Shown here: positions 1-5,321 of the stretch, one piece after another | Position numbering within the stretch: position 1 is the stretch's first letter | Layout of the letters: each line of letters opens with the position of its first letter | Origin: Deltaproteobacteria bacterium | GTDB taxonomy: Bacteria > Desulfobacterota > Desulfarculia > Adiutricales > JAGVGV01 | DNA: 7,433 nt | Direction: 5' to 3' | Assembly (NCBI GenBank): GCA_020056895.1 | Contig: JAGVGV010000243.1 | Location: 1-7,433 of the forward strand | The notes under the pieces: model-generated | The model's input: only the letters and a program-made list of their open reading frames with translations | What the model was told of the DNA's origin: nothing | Database searches by the model: none | Translations under genes and position numbers: made by a program

Positions 1-405
1 GGAGACCGGGTGCTTCACGGCCGCGTCCGCCGCGTGGAACCCTTGGCTTTCACCAAGGTCTCCACTCTGGGCGTGGAGGAACAACGGGTGCTGGTGCTGG
101 TGGACCCGGCGGACCCGGCGGAAGACTGGTCCCGGCTGGGGGATGGGTTCCGGGTTCTGGCCCGGTTCATTTTGTGGGAAGCCAAGGACGTATTGCAGGC
201 GCCCACCAGCGCCTTGTTCCGGTTCGACGCGGGCTGGGCGGTCTTCGTTTACGAAAACGGCCTGGCGGTCAGACGGCCGGTCCAGCCCGGTCGTCGTCAG
301 GGGCTCCGAACCCAAATCGTGGAAGGACTGAAGGAAGGGGACCGGGTGGTCTCCCGGCCTGATGACCGTGTGGCGCACGACGCCCGGATCCGAGTGGAAC
401 CGTGA
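1..405 (+). CDS. Periplasmic adaptor (HlyD/RND membrane-fusion family), C-terminal fragment
   Basis: The reading frame is open from the first base and ends with TGA at 403-405, so 134 residues of a longer protein are visible and the start lies outside the window. The last 50 residues follow the C-terminal beta-barrel and membrane-proximal pattern of efflux adaptors: a segment VFVYENGLAVRRPVQPG, then IVEGLKEGDRVVSRPDDRV and a closing basic/acidic strand. In this family the protein bridges an inner-membrane RND or ABC pump and an outer-membrane channel. The segment VLQAPTSALFRFD near residues 61-73 resembles the usual 'vP..Al....' strand of such adaptors. The pump itself is not visible and may lie upstream or elsewhere. 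Family membership is inferred from pattern; substrate and pump class cannot be told from this fragment. Confidence 0.75.
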   Translation, partial: GDRVLHGRVRRVEPLAFTKVSTLGVEEQRVLVLVDPADPAEDWSRLGDGFRVLARFILWEAKDVLQAPTSALFRFDAGWAVFVYENGLAVRRPVQPGRRQGLRTQIVEGLKEGDRVVSRPDDRVAHDARIRVEP

Positions 406-705
406 TTCGGTGCGATTCATGGTTTTCCGAATTTATACACAGCGCCGTAATTAATTGCGAAAAATTATAATGTAATATGTTGAATTTATACTAATATTTG
501 CGAATTCTTCCGCTGGCGCTTAGCGCGTTGTGTATAGTATAGGGAATGTTGTATGGTTCGATGTTGCAACAAGCTTCAGTACAATAGTTTTTAAACTTTA
601 TTCTCTATTAAGGATTTGTTATTTATGGTTAGATCGTGTGGCATTGTACGTAGTGAAATTCACTGCGATTTCAATTAGAATCAGGCCCAACCATAGGAGG
701 TTGCT
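406..705. other. AT-rich intergenic stretch upstream of the HEPN-like gene
   Basis: There is no convincing gene here. Base composition drops sharply from the GC-rich adaptor gene to strongly AT-rich sequence just after its stop codon. Several -10-like hexamers occur on the + strand (TATAAT at 466-471, TATACT at 487-492, TATAGT at 533-538, TACAAT at 580-585), but none has a good -35 at the right distance, so no promoter is called. A diverged inverted repeat pairs 433-445 with 523-536 (shared core TATACACA / TGTGTATA), and a short palindrome GCGCT-T-AGCGC lies at 516-526. The stretch presumably holds the promoter of the gene at 706. Confidence 0.6.
695..700 (+). promoter_or_regulatory. Strong Shine-Dalgarno for the gene at 706
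   Basis: AGGAGG ends five bases before the ATG at 706. It is a perfect anti-Shine-Dalgarno match at ideal spacing. It fixes the start codon and argues that the AT-rich ORF downstream is a genuine translated gene. Confidence 0.85.
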
Positions 706-1449
706 ATGCCGCCGGTTGCGTTGAATTTTGATCTAATAAAATCAATCGTGGAACATGGTGCACGTTCAAGCGTTGAAGATATCGTAGACCCAAGCACTTG
801 CTCAGTTTTATGTAATGCTGGCGTTGCACTTGTGACAACCTATATTGAGCAACTTTCTTTACTTGAGATTGTGTGCGATCCCTTACCGCTTTTTGGAGAA
901 CAAGGAGGTTTGTGGATTGGTTATCGTCTATCCGACCATGGAAGAGAATTATCAAAATCAAATATTGAACTTCGTCGAGCCGTAAGTGCTCTAATTGGGG
1001 GACCGAAGACGGAAGTTGCGGAAGCGATCAAGGATCTCCTGCAGGAGTGTTCACGGAGAAGCATTAACGAGGTTTACAGGGACGATTTCCTAAGGACCCT
1101 AGAAGAGATGCGAATTTGTTTCGATGCAGGCTGTTTTATAGCCGTGATGGCTCTCTGCGGGAAAATTTTGGAGGTTTGCCTCAAAGAAGTGCTCATTGAG
1201 AAGGGCATACCATTTGATCAAAAAGCAATGATTGGGTCATTAATAAAAATCATCCATGAGCGCCAATTGAATTATTACGACAACCAAACGTTAATGAGCA
1301 TCGCCGACATCATCAATCGTTGCCGGATAACAGCTATTCATGCAACACAACATGTTCCCCTGCCAACAAGAGATCAAACGATTATGGTAGTTTTTGCAAC
1401 TCGGGATGTGGTTCAGAGAAGCTTGACCCAAAGGAGTGATAATGAATAA
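706..1449 (+). CDS. Hypothetical protein with winged-helix-like N-terminus and DUF4145/HEPN-like C-terminus
   Basis: The protein is 247 residues, starting at ATG 706 with a perfect AGGAGG and ending in TAA at 1447-1449. No signal peptide or membrane segment is seen, so it is probably cytoplasmic. Residues 30-95 contain a helical region followed by GLWIGYRLSDHGRELSK, which resembles the beta-wing and last helix of winged-helix folds ('Y.LTd.G..l'). Residues 120-240 are helical, with AVMALCGKILEVCLKEVLIEKG (about 146-167), the pattern of DUF4145/HEPN-like proteins ('A....lG..LE..lk..l...g'). An R-x4-H arrangement at R207-H212 (RITAIH) sits where HEPN families carry their Rx4-6H motif, although the usual polar residue after Arg is Ile here. 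HEPN domains are common in RNases, toxins and nucleic-acid-linked defence proteins, but DUF4145 proteins have no settled function and nuclease activity is unproven. The gene is much more AT-rich than its neighbours, which suggests horizontal acquisition. No partner gene is adjacent. Existence is well supported; the fold assignment is moderate. Confidence 0.8.
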   Translation: MPPVALNFDLIKSIVEHGARSSVEDIVDPSTCSVLCNAGVALVTTYIEQLSLLEIVCDPLPLFGEQGGLWIGYRLSDHGRELSKSNIELRRAVSALIGGPKTEVAEAIKDLLQECSRRSINEVYRDDFLRTLEEMRICFDAGCFIAVMALCGKILEVCLKEVLIEKGIPFDQKAMIGSLIKIIHERQLNYYDNQTLMSIADIINRCRITAIHATQHVPLPTRDQTIMVVFATRDVVQRSLTQRSDNE

Positions 1450-1637
1450 CACTTATCCAACGTGTTGTAGAAGCAACCTGCCCCGGAATGGACTTTTTGC
1501 AGATTCCCTAGACTCTCGCTGGTGACCAAACCCAGAAGCTTGAATTTTGACGGCGGAGAAGTTTCGATGCTGAGGGTCGAGAAACCAGCCATCAGTTGGA
1601 TTCGTGTTTTGTAAACTGAAGGAAACCGGACGGCGCG

Positions 1638-1669
1638 TTTCATATTGAAAAAATAATTTCATATTGAAA
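1638..1669 (+). promoter_or_regulatory. Tandem 13-bp inverted repeats, candidate enhancer (UAS) for a sigma-54 activator
   Basis: The sequence TTTCATATTGAAA occurs identically at 1638-1650 and 1657-1669. Each copy is an inverted repeat (TTTCA-TAT-TGAAA), and the copies are 19 bp centre to centre. The centres lie about 219 and 200 bp upstream of the start predicted by the sigma-54 promoter at 1836-1852, which is within the range where sigma-54 enhancer-binding proteins usually bind. The identity of the activator is unknown. The sites could instead be an operator for another dimeric regulator. Confidence 0.6.
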
Positions 1670-1782
1670 ATATGCTTGATTGGTCTGACTGTCGGTGAAC
1701 GGAAAAAAATGGCCGGTCCGTCAGGGGTTTTTGGGGGAGGCAAAAAAAGAATTTTCTGCCGGATTTGTGAAATGCTTTTTAT

Positions 1783-1795
1783 AATCTATTAGTTA
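1783..1795 (+). promoter_or_regulatory. Candidate IHF binding site
   Basis: AATCTATTAGTTA matches the IHF consensus WATCAANNNNTTR with one mismatch (T for A at position 5). AT-rich runs lie just upstream (about 1741-1785). It sits between the candidate enhancer and the sigma-54 promoter, centred about 74 bp before the predicted start, where IHF-bending sites are found in many sigma-54 promoters. The motif is degenerate, so position carries most of the weight. Confidence 0.45.
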
Positions 1796-1835
1796 TTCGA
1801 ATTTGGGCCGGCCCCTGGGAAACCCCTTGATTTGG

Positions 1836-1852
1836 TTGGCACGCGGATTGCT
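1836..1852 (+). promoter_or_regulatory. Sigma-54 (RpoN) -24/-12 promoter
   Basis: TTGGCACGCGGATTGCT matches the sigma-54 consensus TTGGCAC-N4/5-TTGCW essentially perfectly. GG at 1838-1839 and GC at 1850-1851 have the invariant 10-bp gap between them. This predicts transcription on the + strand from about 1863. No protein gene follows on this strand for several kilobases; the next features on this strand are a hairpin and T run. The match is exact enough to call from sequence, but activity depends on an activator not seen in this window. Confidence 0.8.
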
Positions 1853-1862
1853 TCAACAGGAA

Positions 1863-2049
1863 GGCAAGTGGCTCTCGGGCGCTCGTGCCCGGTCCAACCG
1901 GCGACACCTCAAATGAAACGCAATGTAAGCCGGGTGCCCGCTGGAGCGTCCTTCACGGCGCCAAGGGAGCCGAAAACCTACTTACCAACCCCCAACCCTC
2001 ATCGTTTCCCCAAGGCGCCGGGTCCACCCCCCCGGCGCCGCCCCTTTTT
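1863..2049 (+). ncRNA. Candidate sigma-54-dependent small RNA, about 187 nt
   Basis: The 5' end is predicted from the sigma-54 promoter (+1 near 1863) and the 3' end from the hairpin plus T5 run ending at 2049. The interval is GC-rich and has local hairpin potential, for example CGGGC at 1876-1880 with GCCCG at 1887-1891, or the alternative CCGGT 1889-1893 with ACCGG 1897-1901. These two share bases, so only one can form at a time. The 3' part (about 1975-2010) is C/A-rich and looks unpaired. Reading frames through it lack a Shine-Dalgarno and have proline/arginine-rich composition typical of non-coding GC-rich DNA; ATG 1913, for instance, is preceded by no ribosome binding site. Orphan sigma-54 promoters driving sRNAs are known in other bacteria (CrcZ in Pseudomonas, GlmY in enterobacteria), but I do not recognise this as any described family. 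It points toward the 3' end of the - strand genes, so antisense action on read-through transcripts is possible. The RNA is inferred, not demonstrated. Confidence 0.5.
2014..2049 (+). terminator. Rho-independent-type terminator for the sRNA candidate
   Basis: GGCGCCGGG (2014-2022) pairs perfectly with CCCGGCGCC (2031-2039), a 9-bp all-GC stem with an 8-nt loop. After GCCCC comes TTTTT at 2045-2049. The T run starts five bases past the stem, which is later than ideal, so efficiency is uncertain. On the other strand the same stem is not followed by a T run, so the signal favours + strand transcripts. Confidence 0.55.
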
Positions 2050-2106
2050 GGGGGTAAGGATTTTCCAACAAAACGCCGCCGGTGCTTCTGGACCCCCGCG
2101 CCTACC

Positions 2107-2670
2107 TCATGAGAACCAATCGGGATTGATGGGGCGGAAGCGGGGACTTTGGAGGAGGAACCGAGGGTCATCCCGCCATTCCTCGTAGGCCCGAACCAAG
2201 TCCGGAGAATGGCTCGCCCAATTGGGGTAGCGAGCGTAAAAGCATGCGCCGATAAAGCTGCTCACCGCGATAACCTCGGGGGCAGGCAGTTCCCTGGCCC
2301 GTTGCCTGAGAACCTCCCGGGGTTCATCGTCCACGACGAGCCATTTTCCTCTAGGGCCCAACAGCGCTTCGAGCCGCTTTTCGATCTCCCGGACCTTTTC
2401 CTCTTTCCAAGCCCCTTGCCCGTGGAATCCATTGGAAAAATCGGACCGGCCCTGTTCGTACCAGTCATCGGCCTTGGTTCGATCCTTGAACGCAAAGTAA
2501 TCGTTTGATTTCAAATCGTTCAACAGCGTAATAATTTCATCCCGATCAAGGGGCGCTTCATTGCCGCCCGACGATTTTTCTCCTTCAAGATTTGGCGGTT
2601 CAATATCTTGGGCGCTATCGATTGGGCCTTTTTCGTGTTTCCGGTTATCCCGGGGCGTCGTTTCGTCCAT
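2107..2670 (-). CDS. Hypothetical soluble protein, 187 aa
   Basis: I do not recognise this protein. The start is placed at ATG 2670 because AAGGAGG lies four bases upstream (2675-2681). The frame is open further upstream to 2898, but that would overlap the kinase gene and add low-complexity Arg/Gly/Pro sequence. Residues 1-40 are polar and probably disordered. From about residue 42 there is a compact, charged, aromatic-rich domain: a helix near 44-54, YEQGRSDFSNGFHGQGAW around 71-88, a charged helix 89-104, then GKWLVVDDEPREVLRQRAREL and SSFIGACFYARYPNW before the end INPDWFS. The VDDEP string is not part of a receiver domain. There is no signal peptide or membrane segment. It lies 110 bp downstream of the kinase gene on the same strand and may be co-transcribed, with no clear terminator between. 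A role with that kinase is only a guess. Confidence 0.65.
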   Translation of the reverse strand: MDETTPRDNRKHEKGPIDSAQDIEPPNLEGEKSSGGNEAPLDRDEIITLLNDLKSNDYFAFKDRTKADDWYEQGRSDFSNGFHGQGAWKEEKVREIEKRLEALLGPRGKWLVVDDEPREVLRQRARELPAPEVIAVSSFIGACFYARYPNWASHSPDLVRAYEEWRDDPRFLLQSPRFRPINPDWFS

Positions 2671-2674
2671 ACGT

Positions 2675-2681
2675 CCTCCTT
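2675..2681 (-). promoter_or_regulatory. Shine-Dalgarno deciding the start at 2670
   Basis: On the - strand AAGGAGG lies four bases before ATG 2670. No comparable site precedes the earlier in-frame starts, so the shorter reading is preferred and the overlap with the kinase gene disappears. Confidence 0.75.
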
Positions 2682-2780
2682 CATGACCCGCCTCTTCCCC
2701 CTGAAAGCGTCCGGCGTCCAATTGATTGTCCCGCCTCATGGTCCGAACTATAATTTTTAGGGGCCTGGCAGGAACTCCAT

Positions 2781-5182
2781 TCACCAAACCGTCCGTCGGG
2801 CGGCCACGTCCTTCAACTCTTCGATCCGCCGGACCAGTTCGGCGAGCCCCTCTTTCAGATCCGGCAGGGGACGATCCGGCGCGGTTTCCACGAGCCAACC
2901 CGCCTGCTGACGGCAGGCTTCCGCGCCCACGATGGCGGCCGAGCCTTTCAGGGTATGAGCCAGGTCGGTCAAGCCAGAACGGTCCTCGCGGTCCAGGGCG
3001 GATTGAAGGGCGGCCAGCCGGTTGGGCAGATCGGCCAAAAAATCCTGGATCAATTCATCAAAAAGGTCATGGTCGCCGGCCATGCGCTGAAGCGCGCCGA
3101 CCACATCCAAAACCAGTCCTCGGTCGGCGCTGACGTGAAGCGGGACGCCCTTCCGGGCAGGGCCGGCGGGTGTTTCGGGCGCGGGGACCAACCGGCGGAT
3201 CACGGTTCCCAGTTCGGCCATGCCCAGGGGTTTGGTTACGTAATCGTTCATCCCCGCCTGGAAACATTGGGCTCGGATTTCCGGCAGCGTGTGGGCGGTC
3301 ATCGCCGCGATCAGCACGTTTTGGGCGGCTTCAACCGCCGTACCGGCCCGGATGCGCCGAGTGGTCTCCATTCCATCCAGTCCCGGCATTTCCACGTCCA
3401 TGAAGACCAGATCGAACCGCCGGTCGGCCAGCATCTCCAGGGCTTCCAATCCGTTCGCCGCCGTGGTCACCTGTTGCCCCAGCCGTTTGAGCAGAAGCCG
3501 GGCCACTTTGATGTTCAGGGGGTTATCATCCACCAAAAGAATACGCCGGGGCGCTTCCCGGTCCAGATCCGCCTGCGCCAAAGGAGCGATCGGAGCTTCG
3601 ACCCGTTCCGGATCGCCGGGCTGAAAGCGGGCGGTAAAATGGAACGTACTGCCCTGGCCGGGAGCGCTTTCAAGCCCGATATCGCCGCCCATCAGCCGAA
3701 CGATGGTCCGGCTGATGGCCAGACCTAAGCCCGAGCCGCCGTACCGCCGCCGGATGGACCCATCCGCTTGCCGAAATTCCTCGAAAATTTTGTCCTGGAT
3801 ATCCATCGGAATGCCCATGCCCGTATCGGACACGGCAAAATGGACCAAAAAAAGGCCGGCGGTGGGGTTGTCATTGGTTGGTACGGGACGCACCCCAACC
3901 GTGATCCCCCCCTGTTCCGTGAATTTTATGGCGTTGTCCGCCAGGTTGACCAAAACCTGCCGGAGACGGGAAGGATCGCCCCGAACGTACCGGGGCACGG
4001 CCGGGTCTATTTGGACGGAAAGGGTCAGGCTTTTTTGGGCGGCCTGATATTCCAGAGTCCGAAGCGTGGCGCGGACCGTTTCCCAAAGATCAAAATCCAT
4101 CGTTTCCAGTTCCAGCCGCCCCGCCTCGACACGGGAAAATTCAAGAATATCGTTGACCACGCTCAGCAGGTGGTCGGCGGCGAATTTGGCGTCCTTCAAA
4201 TATTCCCGTTGTTCGGAGGTCAGGTCGGTCAAGAGGGCCAGATCGGTCATGTTGACCACGGCATGAAGCGGGGTGCGGATTTCATGGCTCATGGCCGCCA
4301 GGAACCGGCTTTTGGCCTGGCTGGCCTCGTCCGCGGCCTGCTTGGCGGCGGCCAGTTTCACTTGGTTTTCGTTGAGTTCCCTGAAAATGAGATCGTGCGG
4401 AGTCACCATTCCGGTTTCGATGATGGCTTTATACACCAGGTAAAAAGCGAAGATTTTGGCGTAATGCCCAACAAGATTGGAAAAACCGTAAACGCTGACA
4501 TATAGGGTGAACATCGCTTCCGAAACAATGGTCAAACCGATGGACCAGGCCAGCAGCCGGAAGACACGGAGCGCGAACCGTTTCCTGAACCGGAAAAGCA
4601 GCCCGAGGTCCAGAACAAGAATGGCGATGATGACGTATTCGGACACGATTTTAAAACGAGTTTGTCCCTGACCCTCCACGTAGCAAATGGGAAATATCTT
4701 CCAGTAAAGAATGGATGCGACCAGCAAGGCGAAAAGGGCGGTGAACACCAGAAAGGCCGGGCGGGCAGGGTGTTTCGTTTTTTGTCCAAAAAGAAAAAAG
4801 CGGCCAGAAGAGCAAGGCCTTGCAAGAATCTTGCCGAGACCCAGAGTTGGCTGGCGCTGTAGCCGGGATCGGGCAATATGGACATGCCCTTGTAGGCCAG
4901 AGTGTGAATGGTGTCCAGGCCGGCGATGTAAAAGTAGGCGATCCCCAGAAAGAGCAGAAAATCGTTGGCCAGATGCCGCCGGGCGTTCCAGGCGATGAAA
5001 AACGCGGCCACGGCCACGACGATGCTGAAGATTTCAGCCAGTGAGTGAAACAGCAGATAGTGAAGCCGGCTGGTCCAGTACAGCCCAATGAGGAGTGACA
5101 AAGCGGCCAGGCCCCAGGCCCACTCGGTCAGGCGGTTGGGTTTCGGTGGGTATTCGTTGAACGCCGTGGTGGTCGGGTTCAC
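2781..5182 (-). CDS. Hybrid sensor histidine kinase MASE3-HisKA-HATPase-REC-HPt, interrupted by a frameshift
   Basis: The gene starts at GTG 5182, with GGAGG at 5188-5192 five bases upstream, and ends at TGA 2781-2783. Two frames must be joined near 4778-4800; one added base gives an 800-aa protein, numbered here as restored. Residues 20-250 form a MASE3 membrane sensor with several hydrophobic helices. Its typical strings FHSLAEIFSIVVA and GLDTIHTLAYKGM are in the first frame, and FPICYVEGQGQTRFKI..SEY is in the second. HisKA follows (MSHEIRTPLH, phospho-His300), then HATPase (N-box NLADNAIKF near 413-421, DTGMGIP, GGSGLGLAIS), a receiver (VDDN at about 551-554, phospho-Asp596 in FMDVEMPG, Lys651 in TKP) and an HPt domain (His743 in LAHTLKGSAA). 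All phosphorelay residues are present, so His-Asp-His chemistry should work if the protein is made whole. This is the BarA-like layout with a MASE3 sensor; the ligand is unknown and the output regulator is not in the window. Without a frame correction the upstream frame ends after 216 residues at 4532. Confidence 0.85.
4778..4799 (-). other. Apparent frameshift site in the sensor kinase
   Basis: Read on the - strand, this span holds T6, T5 and A6 runs within 22 bases. Upstream coding (ending FFFLDKK) and downstream coding (KHPARPAFLVF...) are in different frames, and both belong to the same MASE3 domain. One extra A in the A6 run (4778-4783) or a -1 slip on AAAAAAC joins them as DKKTKHPARPAF. 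Possible causes are a sequencing or assembly error, a real mutation, phase variation, or programmed slippage. The sequence alone cannot choose between them. Confidence 0.75.
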
Positions 5183-5187
5183 GGTTG

Positions 5188-5192
5188 CCTCC
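5188..5192 (-). promoter_or_regulatory. Shine-Dalgarno for the sensor kinase GTG start
   Basis: On the - strand GGAGG is followed by five bases (CAACC) and then the GTG start codon at 5182. The strong site justifies the unusual start codon. Confidence 0.75.
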
Positions 5193-5229
5193 GGTCCCTC
5201 CCAGCGGAATCATTGAATTATCAATTAAA

Positions 5230-5258
5230 ACTATACCGCCCCCAGAACCAGGGTTCAA
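5230..5258 (-). promoter_or_regulatory. Sigma-70-type promoter for the sensor kinase
   Basis: On the - strand TTGAAC (5253-5258) and TATAGT (5230-5235) are separated by exactly 17 bp; these match 4/6 and 5/6 of the consensus. Transcription would begin near 5223, leaving a leader of about 40 nt before GTG 5182. An inverted repeat ATTGA-TAAT-TCAAT (5212-5225) covers the predicted start and could be an operator. This suggests the kinase is transcribed independently of gcdA. Confidence 0.5.
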
Positions 5259-5321
5259 GGGAATCCGGCCGCTCCCCCGGATGGAGGAACGGTCGGACGG
5301 TTTGCTAAGGCCAAAATCGGA

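Larger units (their letters stand above)
1450..2106. other. Long non-coding stretch carrying a sigma-54-type regulatory array
   Basis: No ORF here has a credible ribosome binding site, composition or recognisable protein. From 1450 to about 1637 I see no clear structure. From 1638 onward there are tandem inverted repeats, an IHF-like site, a sigma-54 promoter and a hairpin/T-run terminator, all on the + strand and listed separately. Composition changes from AT-rich to GC-rich at about 1800, just before the promoter. After the terminator, 2050-2106 holds only the 3' flank of the convergent - strand gene. Confidence 0.65.

Noticed and set aside
41..58. Perfect inverted repeat CCTTGG-CTTTCA-CCAAGG.
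   Set aside because: It lies inside the adaptor coding frame with no regulatory context, and six-base arms arise readily by chance.
1685..1730. CTGAC...GTCAG hairpin followed by GGGGTTTTT as a terminator for the gene at 706-1449.
   Set aside because: The stem is short and interrupted by mismatches, and the site is over 230 bp after the stop codon. The support is too weak to list.
1453..1743. A 96-aa reading frame on the - strand (and an overlapping 76-aa one at 1413-1643).
   Set aside because: No ribosome binding site, no recognisable fold, and it covers the tandem inverted repeats. It is more likely chance openness in non-coding DNA.
1832..2188. A 118-aa + strand reading frame through the sRNA candidate.
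   Set aside because: It would start before the predicted transcription start, lacks a Shine-Dalgarno at any internal ATG, is rich in Pro/Arg/Gly, and runs through the terminator into the antisense of the 187-aa gene.
2671..2898. Upstream extension of the 187-aa gene to 2898.
   Set aside because: The extension overlaps the 3' end of the kinase gene, has low-complexity composition and no ribosome binding site, while ATG 2670 has AAGGAGG.
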